From Piezodorus guildinii (lineage: Eukaryota > Arthropoda > Insecta > Hemiptera > Pentatomidae): DNA of 64,000 bases. Made by a program: the position numbers and the translations under genes. Numbering within the stretch: position 1 is the stretch's first letter; each line of letters begins with the position of its first letter. Location: contig CM041294.1 of assembly GCA_023052935.1 (NCBI GenBank), forward strand, positions 25,252,641-25,316,640, given 5' to 3'. This document shows, piece after piece, positions 46,210-57,867 of the stretch. Below the pieces are notes generated by a model. That model was not told the origin of the DNA, did not search any database, and was given only the letters and a program-made list of their open reading frames with translations.

Positions 46210-47432
46210 TTAGAGTTAACCAGAGTGACGACTGTTTGGATTAGTTGTGTGATGTTATTCATAAATCCAACCATCATGTTCGTGAACTTCTCCATCCAAG
46301 GTGGTGCGTTTTGGTTTTCATTTGCAATCGTGTTGGCATAGGTCCTATAGTTTGGTTGAATGTTTTCAGTAAGTTGAGGGGGTTCTTGTGCTGATGTAAC
46401 GACTGGTTGAGTTCTTTTAGATTTTAGTTTCGATTCTATTTCTAATCGCTTCTCGCAAAGCCTATAAGAAGCTACATGCGGGCCTTGGCAATTTTTACAC
46501 CTAGGATTTTCTTGCCTTGGACACTGTGATATGTCATGAGGACCCGAACAACGGACACAGACGAATTTTCTGCCACAGTGGTTTTTAGTGTGACCAAAAC
46601 CTTGACACCTGTGACACTGTGGGATTCCTCTATCCTCTTTAAAATCAACGACAGTGAACAATACCTGGTTTATCGCTTTTATTCTTCTTATATCTTCTAT
46701 TTTCGTATCAGCTGTTGTTGTTATTAGGACAGGGGGTATTTCATACTTTGAACCATCCTCTGAGGTTTTTCTAAGCCGCCTTATGTCCAGTATTCCTTTG
46801 ACATCTCTGAATGCATTTTTTATATTATTTATATTCTCAATCATGTCTACATTCAATAATAGGAATTTTTTAGTTATTTTTATAGATCCTTTTGGTGCAA
46901 AGGTGTGGTAGTCGAATTTGCTATTTTTCAGAAGTAATACGATTTTTTCGTGTTCCGCCTGGTTCTCAGGGTATATTCTGATGCCATCAGCGCTACGTCT
47001 TAAAAATATTTTTTCCACGGAGTTTCTCTTGAATTCTTTTAATAGCTCAAGAGGTGAGAATTCATTACCGATCACAATAGGAGGCGGTTTGTAGTTTCTA
47101 ATAGATGAATTACTATTTGAGGAGCTGGAACCAGGAATACTAGTATCTACTTCGGTTGGTGCGGTATTTAAGACTTCGAAACGGTTAGAAACATTTATTA
47201 GCCCTCTCGCTTCCAGCCGAGGGTCAACTCTCTTAGCTACTTTCTTTGGGTTGAAAAAACCGTTTTCGTCCGTACTCCTGCGTTTTCCGATTTCTTCATC
47301 CTCACATTGAGGACTGACTTGATGCATAGGACAGTCTTCCACCGGTCCTGCCACAGTGCCAAAAAGAGCAGACTCGGTTTCCGAATGCCAATCGCGGTTT
47401 ATCACCACGCCAAAAAGATTTAATTGATTCAA
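46206..47432 (-). CDS. LINE ORF1: gag-like nucleic-acid-binding protein
   Basis: An intact 408-residue frame, MNQLNLFGVVINRDWHSETE at the start. Residues about 170-260 form an RRM-like fold (DGIRIYPENQAEHEK, FHTFAPKGS-like YHTFAPKGSIKITKK, RDVKGILDIRRLRK). Three CCHC-type knuckles follow: CHRCQGFGHTKNHC, CVRCSGPHDISQC and CKNCQGPHVASYRLC. It binds the element's own RNA in Jockey-clade LINEs. The stop overlaps the ORF2 start by 4 nt. Confidence 0.9.
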   Translation of the reverse strand: MNQLNLFGVVINRDWHSETESALFGTVAGPVEDCPMHQVSPQCEDEEIGKRRSTDENGFFNPKKVAKRVDPRLEARGLINVSNRFEVLNTAPTEVDTSIPGSSSSNSNSSIRNYKPPPIVIGNEFSPLELLKEFKRNSVEKIFLRRSADGIRIYPENQAEHEKIVLLLKNSKFDYHTFAPKGSIKITKKFLLLNVDMIENINNIKNAFRDVKGILDIRRLRKTSEDGSKYEIPPVLITTTADTKIEDIRRIKAINQVLFTVVDFKEDRGIPQCHRCQGFGHTKNHCGRKFVCVRCSGPHDISQCPRQENPRCKNCQGPHVASYRLCEKRLEIESKLKSKRTQPVVTSAQEPPQLTENIQPNYRTYANTIANENQNAPPWMEKFTNMMVGFMNNITQLIQTVVTLVNSK

Positions 47433-48090
47433 ATACTATTAACGAGTAAAGAGTTTAATAGCATTTAACATTTAACATTTTTGAAAAACAAAAATAAAAA
47501 ACAAAAAATTTCATTAAAAATATATTTTTTCAGTTTTTTTCCTTTAGTTGGGTATCAAATCCGTTCAATTTATATATTTACCTGTTTTTCATTAGTGGTA
47601 ACAAGATAATATAGTTATTTTTATAGAATCAACAAAGTTAAAGGTACTTTAAAGGAAGAAAATGTAAAATATCGGCATTTAAGCCCTGTCAAACCATTCT
47701 TATCCGAATAAAACCTAAATGATACTAAAGCCCATTAAATTTTAAATCGATAAAGCGAGTTTAATCAAAATCGTCGGAGCTGTTTTCGAGAAAATCGAAA
47801 AAAGGTGCAAATTGCATGGTATAAAGTGGCTCTTCTGGTAAGCTCATTTTGATGAAAAAGGTTTTGTAACGTCTCGGGCGTATATTTGTCTTAAATATGA
47901 AATTTCAGTTACATAGGACTTACCGTTTCCGCCCGGGAGTTACCACACACACACACACAGACCTTTTTGCGGGACTTGGTTATTTGGACTCAGGAGACCC
48001 TAAAATGTGTATTTCCGTTGAAAACTGAAATTCGAAAATTTTCACGATCGCAATACTTTCCCTACCATTTATAGAAAGTGAAAGTAAAAA

Positions 48091-48894
48091 ACCAAAAAAA
48101 CATAGCCTATATAAGACGATAAAAAACATCTCCGTAGACACTTGGCACACCATGCCATTAGGAATAAATTATTCCTTGTTTAGTTTGTAGTTTATTTCTA
48201 CTAAATGAAAATTTAAGATTTATCTATTAAGACCATTTTGAAGCTTTGAAGAAATGTTATTATGTTTAAAAATATAAAAAAAGTAGCTTAATGAGTCTGC
48301 AGAAAATTTAATCAGGAGCACTAAAACTTATTATCGTCGCTTTCAAGCAAAATTTTAATACTTCAAATGTACTTAATAATTAACCTAATCGACGTAAACT
48401 CTCTCCGCCTCCCTCCCCCCTCAAAAAATGCACATTTATTCCATTAATTCAAGGACTATCAACAGATTTCGTAGCTGATACAAGACTTTTAAAAAGCAAC
48501 TGAATAAATTTAATTTGGAGGTATCATAGCATGATTTTTTGCAAAGGAAATCACTTATAGCAATCGTCATTATTTTCTCGGAAGTCATAGTAAATTTAAT
48601 TTAATTAAAAAAAAGTAAAACATACCTTTCTGAGGCTTTAATTTCTAATTAAACAATTAAATTATTTAAAATATTTTTTATTTTTTTTGTTTAGTTGAAA
48701 TATTTTTTTTAGGTTGGTAAAGTAAAGCATGGCTTTAATTAAAGGAGGACACAGTTAATCAGTTAATGAGTCATCTATTTCTACATTTATTTATTATTTC
48801 TAATTTTTTTATTTTATTTTTTATTGAATCTAAAAACGTGTAATGTATCTCTTTACTAAGGATTTAATTCTGTAAGGTTCAGAAAAGTCTTTGG
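48091..48894. other. AT-rich intergenic stretch
   Basis: No gene or repeat end recognised. Confidence 0.35.
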
Positions 48895-48908
48895 CAGGTG
48901 ATGGATTT

Positions 48909-49190
48909 GTTTGTTTATTTATTTAACGTCCCTTTATGCTGCTGTGGCTAATTGGACGATGCTACATTGGGAGTCCTAAATTTTGCCGTTCTAGGTTTAA
49001 TTAGAATAGGGATCTTTAACGAGTACCTGACATCACAAAGGCTCAGGATCACCTTTTAATGTCCTCTCCGAAGAACGGCATAACTAAGGATTTTTTTACT
49101 CTCATTAAAAAATCCTAGGGCCACCTGTGGGATTGAACCCGGGTCCTTTCACATAGGAGGCTGTTATGCTAGCCACTCTGCTACACGTAA
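48909..49190 (-). repeat. tRNA-derived SINE family 1, full length with target duplication
   Basis: A complete minus-strand copy from tail (TTTATTTATTTAACGTCCCT) to head (CTAGCCACTCTGCTACACGT). The perfect 14-bp duplication CAGGTGATGGATTT flanks it at 48895-48908 and 49191-49204, which fixes both ends of the family. Confidence 0.9.
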
Positions 49191-49204
49191 CAGGTGATGG
49201 ATTT

Positions 49205-49836
49205 TATAAACCTTATAATTAGAAATAAAAAAAAAACATTCATATTGCTTTATTTTATATCTCGATTCAGAAAATTATATGGAAGTTGTTCTGTCACCAA
49301 AAATCAAAGAAAAAATAATTGTTTTTTAATGGAATAAATTAAAAATTTGTTGCAAGATCTAGTGTTAAAATCCTCAATAAGATTTTCTCACATTAAAAAT
49401 TACAACACTGTGATTCAGTAAACCGAAAATCCTTCAAAAATAACACTTTTCCATTATTGTAACAAGTTATTTTACTATTGAATTTCTGTCATTAGTTTAA
49501 GTAGAATCATCAGTAGCAGATACTAAGTTTCAGTTTTTTTAAATTAGTCAATCCCCCTGAAGCTGCCCTAAAATTTAGGCTGGAACATTGACACAATAAA
49601 TAAGTTTCTGCTTAATTAAGTATTTTGATGACTGCACCCATAATTAACTTTTCGATATCTAATACAGCCAACCATTCTTATATCATCAAACCAAAATTCT
49701 TGAACTCTTGACTTTCACCTTAATGATCAACACTCATTTAAAATTTACTTTATTCTTGGATAACCACAAAATAATCTTTAGATCTGAAGCTGTGAGACTG
49801 GCTGCAGCCAGAAGACCTAAGCATTGGCGATTGAAG
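49205..49836. other. Presumed promoter and 5' region of the cupin-like gene
   Basis: AT-rich; the frame of exon 1 is open upstream to 49708, but that extension (MTFTLMINTHLKF...) lacks a signal-peptide shape, so the later ATG is preferred. No TATA-like element could be assigned. Confidence 0.3.
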
Positions 49837-50087
49837 ATGTGCCACATTTTGGTACTGATTTTTGCGCTGGCAATAGTAGTCAAGGCAAGGCTGTATACCA
49901 TCGAAGGGATAACAACTGCTTGGATGTGGTACTATGGGCGACATCCCACAGCAGACAAGGTTTGTTCTTTAAAAGTGATTTTATTATAAGAAAATGCTTC
50001 AATGATGAATTATGAATGTAAGTGGACCAATGCCATGCGACTTCTAATTTTAGAAGTATTAAGTAAATTATGATACAAAATATTATA

Positions 50088-50120
<33 letters not shown>

Positions 50121-52607
50121 AGAATTTTTACTCCTTTAATGGTCTTGAAACATTTTATTGTAAATATTGTTTTATTATTTTATAGTCTATGACTTACTGG
50201 ACTTATAAGACTTTTTTAATTATCTTTCTAGTGTGCAATATGGATGCCTGATGTAGCATACCAGGCTTTTAGACCACCAGTAGATTGTACTGTGTGCCGT
50301 GATGTTCATCAAGTAGATAGGGTTTACAATATTACTCCCGAGGAATTTGAAAACAAGGTTGTTTTTTTTTTCTTTTCTTCAATAATATTATCAGTTGTTT
50401 TGATAAGCATGTTTAATACATTTTATAAAAAAATTTAGGTATGCTTTTTCTGGACGTCCAGTGATTATAAGTGATGCCATGAAAAACTGGACTGCGCCTT
50501 ATGTCTTTAGCTTTGAATTTTTTCGAGACCTATACACTGGGAGTAAGGCACAAGACAGATGTCAGTTCTTTCCTTACAAGACAAACTTTAGATTTCTCTG
50601 GGAAGTATTAGAAATGCCAAAAGAACGAGCAGAATTACATGAAGGCCAGGAACCTTGGTATGTTGGCTGGTAAGTAAAATATGGTAATAACAAATAAGAA
50701 ATTGTTTAATAAGCTTATACACTATTAAAACTAATAACTTTAGGAGTAATTGTGATGAAGAAGTAGGCCAAATCCTCAGACAGCATTATAGTAGACCATA
50801 CTTTCTTCCTGAAAACTCAGAAAACAAAAATACTGACTGGATATTTATGGGTAGTCCAGGTTATGGTGCACATATGCATGTAAGTTAAAACTTTCCTTCA
50901 AAAGTGAAAAAACTTTTTTTGAATTGTTAAAAAATGTCCTTATTTTAAAGGTAGACAATGTTAATAATCCATCATGGCAAGCACAGCTAGTAGGGGCAAA
51001 GAATTGGACATTACAACCACCTCCTGAGTGCATGTATGAATGTTCGACACATCAAGTAACAATCAATCAAGGAGAAATATGTGAGTTTTTTACTTTTTTT
51101 TAATTATGTACGTATATGATGGGGATAAACAAATAATAAACATTATTAACCTTGTAAAACTAAACTTGATATGGAGAGATGGTCAAAAACTTCCCTTTTG
51201 TTAAGGTTAATGATAAATAACATTAATGCCTTCAAGTTTCAATATATTTATAAGTACTAATTTATTATATTTTGGTATCATATTAATTTTGAAACTTGGA
51301 ATAAAATAGGCCATGTAAAAAACTTTGAAATTTGAGATTATTTCACAAATTAAATCAGATGAGAATATGTATAGTATGTATAGCTCTATCTCCCCCTGCC
51401 CTTTTTAGGCCAATATTAAAAAGAATATAATATTTTTAGGCCAAATAAAAAGAAAATAAGATATTAAAATAAAAGGTATGGTTATAGACAATTTTTATAT
51501 TCAAGCAAGTACTTATTTTTCAAATCTATATGTATACAAACAGTGTTTGAAAAAAATAAAATAAATTTTCAACCCTTCAAGCCCCTACCTAACAATTGAG
51601 ACGTTGATTTCCAAAAGGTACTATATCCATTCTAGGAAATTTTACAGGAGGCGCAAAAATCACTAATTATTATATTAGCTAATTTCATTCTTTTCTCGTT
51701 AAAATTCAGAATTGTTCATTTAGTATATTAATAACATCATATTAAAGATATGAAATGAGATGTTTTGGTATAATTTGGAACAAAATTAAATGTGTAATTA
51801 TTTCCTTAAGAAAATAATTATATTTCTAAATTGTGTTTATAAAGGGCTAGGGTGTTCATTAGATAAAATCAAACAGGAGATTTAGATATAACTAATTGAT
51901 GAGAACACAAATATGTAAAAAGATCAATTTTGTAAAAAATGTCCTTTAGTACTTTTTGGAAATCAACGCCTCAATTTTCAGCTTACTTGCTCTATTCTAC
52001 AACTACAAACACCCTTGTATATCTTAATTGTTAAATGCACCAATATTTTCACATTATTACTTATTTTGAATAATTGATATAAATTAAACTCCTGCTTTAG
52101 TTCCAATGGGTAGAAATAAATTTTATTCTATAATATCAATTTATAATTATTAATTATACAATAAATAGGCTTGGTTGCTCAATGAAATTTTTAATTATAA
52201 GATTATAAGCCTAACTAGTTAGTAATAACAACCCACTTGATTTTCTTACTATGAAAGCATAGGTGATGGTTCATTAAAAGTATCTTATTTATTTAGATTA
52301 CTCATACTTCAGTAGTTCTGTGTAAGGGATCAGCGATTGAATCACCTTTTCATCCTAATAATCTTCCTTTTTTTTAAGCTTAAATAGTTTTAAAAGATAT
52401 ACCAACCTGGAAATTAAAAGACAAAATTAATCATAATCTCATACATTCTTAGCATTAAATATTATGGTATATTTTTATTCCTAAGATATTTCTGTGTATT
52501 TTATTAAAATGTTGTTTTCAGTTGTTTTGGACACCAATGTATGGTACCATTCTACATTAATTGTTTCTGATGGAATCAGCATTACCATTGGAGCAGAGTA
52601 TGACTAA
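49837..52607 (+). CDS. JmjC/cupin-like secreted or ER oxygenase, six exons
   Basis: Exons: 49837-49959, 50232-50357, 50440-50669, 50744-50879, 50951-51080, 52522-52607; about 276 residues. The start MCHILVLIFALAIVVKA is a signal peptide. Conserved blocks: MPDVAYQAFRPPVDC with CTVC, ITPEEFENK, YAFSGRPVIISDAMKNW, CQFFPYKTNFRFLWEVL, YVGWSNCDEE, then FMGSPGYGAHMHVDNV with the HVD metal pair, NPSWQAQLVGAKNWTLQPPP, and VLDTNVWYHSTL with the distal histidine, ending ITIGAEYD. The complete HxD...H triad suggests an active Fe(II)/2-oxoglutarate enzyme; the substrate is unknown. Splice sites are GT-AG except that joining exons 2 and 3 at AAG|GTTGTT and TTTAG|G adds one base (50439) and breaks the frame. 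Confidence 0.85.
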
Positions 52608-52771
52608 GTTTATATGATGTATATTTTAATTTTTAAAAGAAACTATTTGTTTAGTTCTATCATGTAACATGCAACATAACATATAGAATCAATTTATTTG
52701 ATTACAAGTATTTAAACAATTAGATGAATTATTTTTCTAACAAACATTTTAGACAAAGACATACTCTAATC

Positions 52772-52777
52772 AATAAA
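52772..52777 (+). terminator. Polyadenylation signal of the cupin-like gene
   Basis: AATAAA about 165 bases after the stop codon, followed 16-30 bases later by GT-rich TTGGTGGTTATTTGTG; the first good signal downstream of the gene. Confidence 0.5.
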
Positions 52778-55154
52778 ACTGATAATATCAACTTGGTGGT
52801 TATTTGTGAACATAATAAACCTTTCACATACAGATATATTGCAGTTGTTTATAATTTTTTTATTTATTTTTAATACCTTTCATCTATGTATTTTACTTCT
52901 CCTATATAGTAGTATATCATTGTCTTCATTTCATTGCTATATTGACAGTATACCTTTAATTAACCGAATCAGAAAAATATCTTACATATTTTGGTGAAAT
53001 AGAATAAAAATTAGCTACATTGGGTGAAATTTAATGGTTACAAAACATCGTTTATAAGAAAATGGACGATTTAAGTAATCCTAAAGATTAGAAAATAAAT
53101 CGGAAACACCCTAATATACGTTTTTTTTTCGCTACTTGGTCTGCAAGTTGCTTTTAAAATGACAAATAAAATACTAATAGTGTTAAATAGAAATTAAAAC
53201 CTAAAAACGTATTTAAAACATTACAGGATCTGGAATATAATACGTCAATATATTAACAAAAATCTATGTGAACGCTTAGGATTAACTATTATTATCCGCC
53301 AATACAGGCTAACTTGATATCTAGCATGATACCTAAAATTATTTTTAAAGAATGTATTTGGACAAAACGATATATTTTTATCTTATTCATATCACTCTTT
53401 TATGAATTCAAAGTAATCTTATTAATAACTTACGTAAATTTATATCAAACATCGAAATGTATTAAAAATAAATTAATACAAATTCTTAATTGTATTAGTA
53501 GAAGCCAGGTGTGCCTATCAGAAAATGAAATTGGATTCGACAATGTACAGTTTATTACTTTTTATTAAAAAACAACAAAATACATATAGTTCAGTTTCAT
53601 TCTATTGTAGACCTTTAATTTCATAATTTAATTTTATTATTATTAATTCATTATACGTGTAACTATCACATTTTAATATCGCTGCTTATTCAATGTAAAA
53701 AATATATTATGCGACATATTTGTAGAATATATAAGGTCATAAATCAAAATAAGTACGAAATGATAATAAGGTTGTATGCATTCCCTATTACAGAAAACCC
53801 TGATCAATTTTATATCTCAATGTACTCCACTTCCATCGTTGACAGAGCCACACATGCTTACTTTCTTGAATGCCAAGCTATGGGATTGCTTCCGCAGAAT
53901 GCTGCAAAGCCACTTACACTCTTTCGTGTTTCTATGTCACCTGCCCATAACCTATTAAAGTTATAGAGTTATCAGGCAGTGGAATAAATGAACCTTCTAC
54001 TAGACAGCTTGTTTATTACTGCTATATATACAAACAACATGGCGCAGGGGACGCTACCAACTGGACTGTTTGTTGTTGGGCTGCTGTACACCTAGGTGGA
54101 AGTTCAGTGCCACAACTATCTTTACATATACAATCGATATTTAACAAAGGTTTCACGAAAACAAAAATTTCTGTTTTCTTACTGTTTTAAAAAATTGTTT
54201 AGCAGATTTCCCATGTACTCCAAGAGCTCTGAAATTTCCTACAATTACTTGTTATCACTAAAACTATAATTTGTTTTTATTTTAATAATACAAAAAAGAG
54301 TTTATTAGAAGTGAAGATCGTATTTTTATTAGTAGATTGGATGAAAACTAGCACCTCAGGAAAGAAAATACTGCTAACACTATTGATGGTAACTGACAAA
54401 AAAGAATTTTACACTTAATAGATTCTATACTACCATATTTTCTGCTTCATCAACTGTCCCCAAGGCTATAGGTCACAGCTTATCTCAGGTCTGCAGGCAT
54501 GGTGGGAAGATCTTCAATTTCACCAACAATAGGTTGTTTTAAAACCTCATAATAGGTTAAAGAAATGGATGGTCTTAAGATAATCAACTTTATACATTAA
54601 TATAGAATATATAAAACTACTCTTATAACTAAATTCATTTAACTTGTTTATATTTTTATTAATTTCTATTCATTGTATAGCTAACTTACTTTTTATGTTA
54701 AACTAAAGAATAATAAAGCATATTTGCTCGTACAAACTGAAAAAAATTGAAGTAGAGTAGAATATATCTGTAAGGGATGTTCTTTTGGCTTTACAGATCT
54801 TAAAGAAACCTGTTGTACAACTGTTCATTTTGGACAATATTTCTGTTTTAGTAGTATCTTAGTACACTCTGCCCAAGGATGGAAAAAATACCTTAAATTA
54901 AATTCAAATGACTTCTCATCAAAAACATACTTTAATTTTATTTTTCATAGCCCTTCTTGATTTGTATTTTCTCAGAGATGGTTATAGACACCTAAGTATA
55001 TAAATCCACTTAGAGTAAGGTTTTAAGGACTTTACAGTTTTGATCCAAAATCTAGTCATGGGTATAAAGTGATAACATGTTAACAAAATGTTACTGTAAT
55101 ATCCAATGAAATAAGTTTAAAGTTTAATGTAATACAAATTTTCTTGTTTGAACT
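52778..55154. other. AT-rich intergenic stretch
   Basis: Plus frames at 53709-53966 (85 and 60 codons in two frames) and a GC-richer patch at 53990-54110 show no domain. No repeat end recognised. Confidence 0.35.
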
Positions 55155-55285
55155 AGGCTTCATTTGAGGGGCTAATTATTTGGACTCAGGGTATCTTAAA
55201 AGTGTAGTTTGAAAACTTTAACTTTATTCATTCATCCAGACTTATATTTCAAACATTGGTAAGTGAAGTAAATCATTAGTTCGGT
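55155..55285 (+). mobile_element. Old DINE/helentron-like 3' remnant
   Basis: GGGGCTAATTATTTGGACTC, then AGGGTATCTTAAAAGTGTAG and a diverged GGTAAGTGAAG parallel the segment after the AC run in young copies. Much more diverged than other copies. Confidence 0.5.
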
Positions 55286-55775
55286 AAGAATAAATTATTT
55301 CAGCTCCTTAAGTATGACAGAAATAACAAGTTTATTTGAATTACCAGGTCAAATAGTGTCTTATGTATGAAGAAAATCAAGGTTGTTTGGATTGGGTGGA
55401 CATTTATAAAATAAAGTGAGAATTTTTTAAATAATCAAAACAAAATTATACTATTAGATTAAGATTAAAAATTGCTTTGACATATTATATAATAGGTTAT
55501 ATATTTTATTGAACAAAATTCATATTTTAACCAGAAAGTAAAAGTAACAACTACATTTTAGAAAAAAAAAGGAAGATTGCGTAACCATAATTCAGTAACA
55601 ACAGTTTACATGACTGCACCCCCAACCAACTTCTCCAACATATATTCTCAATAGTCAACAATCTCTATCATTAAGAAACTGGTTTAGTTTTATTTAAATG
55701 ATAAATCTAATTTCCACTCCTAGAAAAGCAACTGAATTGGCTTCGCTGAAGTCTGAGGAAAAAATATATTAATTT

Positions 55776-56016
55776 GTTTATGCTGTAGTGGCGAGTACTA
55801 AATTTTGCCTCTCCAGGATTTTTAATTAGGATAGGGATCTTCAATGAGTACCTCTGACATCACACAGGTTCGGAACCACCATTTTACGTCTGCTCCAAAG
55901 GGCAGCATAACCAAGGATTCTTTATTTCCTTTAAAAAAATTCAGAGACCCTGCCTGATATGAACCCACAACCTAGAGCATTGAAAGGTGTTATGATAACC
56001 ACCCCACAAGTGGCCC
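55776..56016 (-). repeat. tRNA-derived SINE family 1, tail-truncated
   Basis: Reverse-orientation body TAAATTTTGCCTCTCCAGG, AGGATAGGGATCTTCAATGA, CATAACCAAGGATTC, and a decayed head (TGAACCCACAACC, GATAACCACCCCACAAGT). Confidence 0.7.
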
Positions 56017-56080
56017 CAAAAATCACATATTAGCTATAATTAAAATGCTCTTTTATTCCAAGAAAATAAAACTATATTAA

Positions 56081-56626
56081 CCCTTTAACCTCAAAATACT
56101 GCAGAGGTAGAGCGGGCTTGCTGGATCAGCTGGTAGTGAAGACAACTGTGCCTGCTGGACAGACAACTTTTTGACTCTGCTTTTATGTTTTTTTCGTTAA
56201 TACCCCAGTTTCCGAACATCCTTTTTGATCCTGACATTGGATCAGCACAGGGGGGATTTAAAAACTTTTTTTTTAATTTAAAAAATTTGTGCAAAATTCT
56301 TCAAACATGCAATATAAAGTTTAAATTGTAGTATCCTAGATACATGTTTCGGATATAAAATTGCTCAATGCTCTAAACAATAAACGCAATTGCATAGAAA
56401 TCTACTCTCAGTATTATAGCCATAAGTGGATCCATAGGATATCAGTTGTCAAGGAAAAGTACTGCACATTGTGAACCAGACCACTAGATGGCTCTGGAAA
56501 CAGAGCTACTACAGTAGCTGATGGACTAGAGAAGCAAAACTAGTATAGTAGTCCATGGTATATGGGGACCACCTTTCACCAGACTACTATAGTAGTCCAT
56601 GGTCTGGTCCACAGTGTGTTAAATGG
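56081..56626. mobile_element. piggyBac-type MITE candidate
   Basis: TTAA at 56077-56080 and 56627-56630 flanks ends CCCTTTAACCTC and (right, reversed) CCATTTAACACA, the layout expected for piggyBac-like elements. The 546-bp interior has short palindromic stretches (ACTACTATAGTAGT, repeated twice with TCCATGG) and no transposase. Confidence 0.45.
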
Positions 56627-56630
56627 TTAA

Positions 56631-57867
56631 GACTGGTAGTAACATATGGGAGTTGTCAAAGCTGGGTTTTGACAAAGAACTAGATAACTCCAAAAATTTA
56701 GGAAATAAATATCGTTTGGCCTGGAAAATGAGTACAGCAGCAATTGTAAGGAAGTGAGCAGGAAGAAAGACTGCCAGTAACTGAGGCTATGTGAATAGGA
56801 TCACAGATGAGATACTATATAAGATGATGAATGACAGGCCAGGTTTTAAGAGGGAATACCAAGGTTGAGGTATTATCGATGAGGAAAAGGTCTAAGTTCA
56901 TCTTATTTAAAAAGTTACTTCTTACCTCTTAAGTCCAATGAGATATGTTTCTTTTATAACATTCGATTGAAATTGTAATCATAGGAAATGTCTTGGTTAC
57001 ATAAATGTACAGTTCATAACTTCTATCTAATCTAAGTTTATTGTTCCCAAACAAAAAGCTGGAGTAATAGGGTTTATGAAATGGGATAGATAAATAATCC
57101 TCATTGAAATAAAATTTTGGTTTTATTTTAAAAATATTTGTGTGCTCCATATACAATATTAATTTAACAGATTTTCTAACAAAAACTAAAAAAAATAAAA
57201 CAAAAAAAGGAGGGGAGAAATATAGACTTCATAGATGATATAATAAAATAAATCTATAAGTAGAAAACTAATAAATATAACATGCAAAAATTTATTATCA
57301 ATTTAAAAATAAATGTACAAACTAAATGCAGTAAGAAAAAAATACTACAACAAGGTAACTAATTAAGAACTAATAGCACAGATGGTCACACAAAGGACTT
57401 TACTCTCCCTTTTCTTTACACAATGTGGATCTCATCCAAACATCAGTCGGCTATTCTTCTATATATAACTACTCTCACGAAGGAAGATTCTAGGAATCGT
57501 AACATATCGAAACGCGCCCTACCAACAATATACACTGTACAGATATCTCGTCTATATAATTAATATTTATTTATTACATATGAAATATATATGTAAAACT
57601 TCATGATAGGCAGTTAATTGCCTTTATTATAATGTTAAAAAAAAAAGGAAAAAAAAAAAAAAAGAAAGAACAATATGAAGAACAAATATAAACAGAGTAA
57701 ATGAGATAATTTTAAAGCCTGATTATTTACACTTTTTCAAACTTAAAACAAAACTTTAAATCACATATATTTTAATAAGATAACAAAACGAAAATGGGGA
57801 GAGAGAAAACGAGAGATATTTGTTCTTCAAATGTTAAACGAGATATTTTCCTATTCTATCAGTCGAT
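56631..57867. other. Intergenic stretch and Hsc70-5 3' UTR
   Basis: The minus-strand 3' UTR of Hsc70-5 lies at the right. AATAAA occurs across the stop codon itself (57869-57874 in reverse) and as a doubled AATAAATAAA near 57565. The left part has nothing recognised. Confidence 0.4.

Larger units (their letters stand above)
43356..47494 (-). mobile_element. Near-complete Jockey-type LINE
   Basis: The element is 4.14 kb: a short 5' region, ORF1 (gag-like), overlapping ORF2 (endonuclease plus reverse transcriptase), 3' UTR and an A-tail of about 30 (T-run at 43356-43385). The target duplication TAAAAAAC is at 43348-43355 and 47495-47502. The insertion interrupts a DINE-like copy. One in-frame stop in ORF2 is the only obvious defect, so it is probably young. 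Confidence 0.9.
43043..48090 (+). mobile_element. DINE/helentron-like copy split by a full-length LINE
   Basis: The 5' part (43043-43355) starts TCTGGTGCGGGCAACACACG and reaches CATACATGTATATTATTGC. The 3' part (47495-48090) resumes at the exact corresponding internal position (TTCATTAAAAATATATTTTT), passes an AC run at 47944-47958 and ends with a diverged hairpin and GTGAAAGTAAAAA. Without the LINE the copy would be about 0.9 kb. Confidence 0.85.

Noticed and set aside
49708..49836. Upstream ATG for the cupin-like gene
   Set aside because: The extension is not signal-like and places a hydrophobic signal sequence internally; the ATG at 49837 gives a normal signal peptide.
53709..53966. Possible small gene
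   Set aside because: Two overlapping open frames, no domain, no splice evidence and AT-rich flanks.
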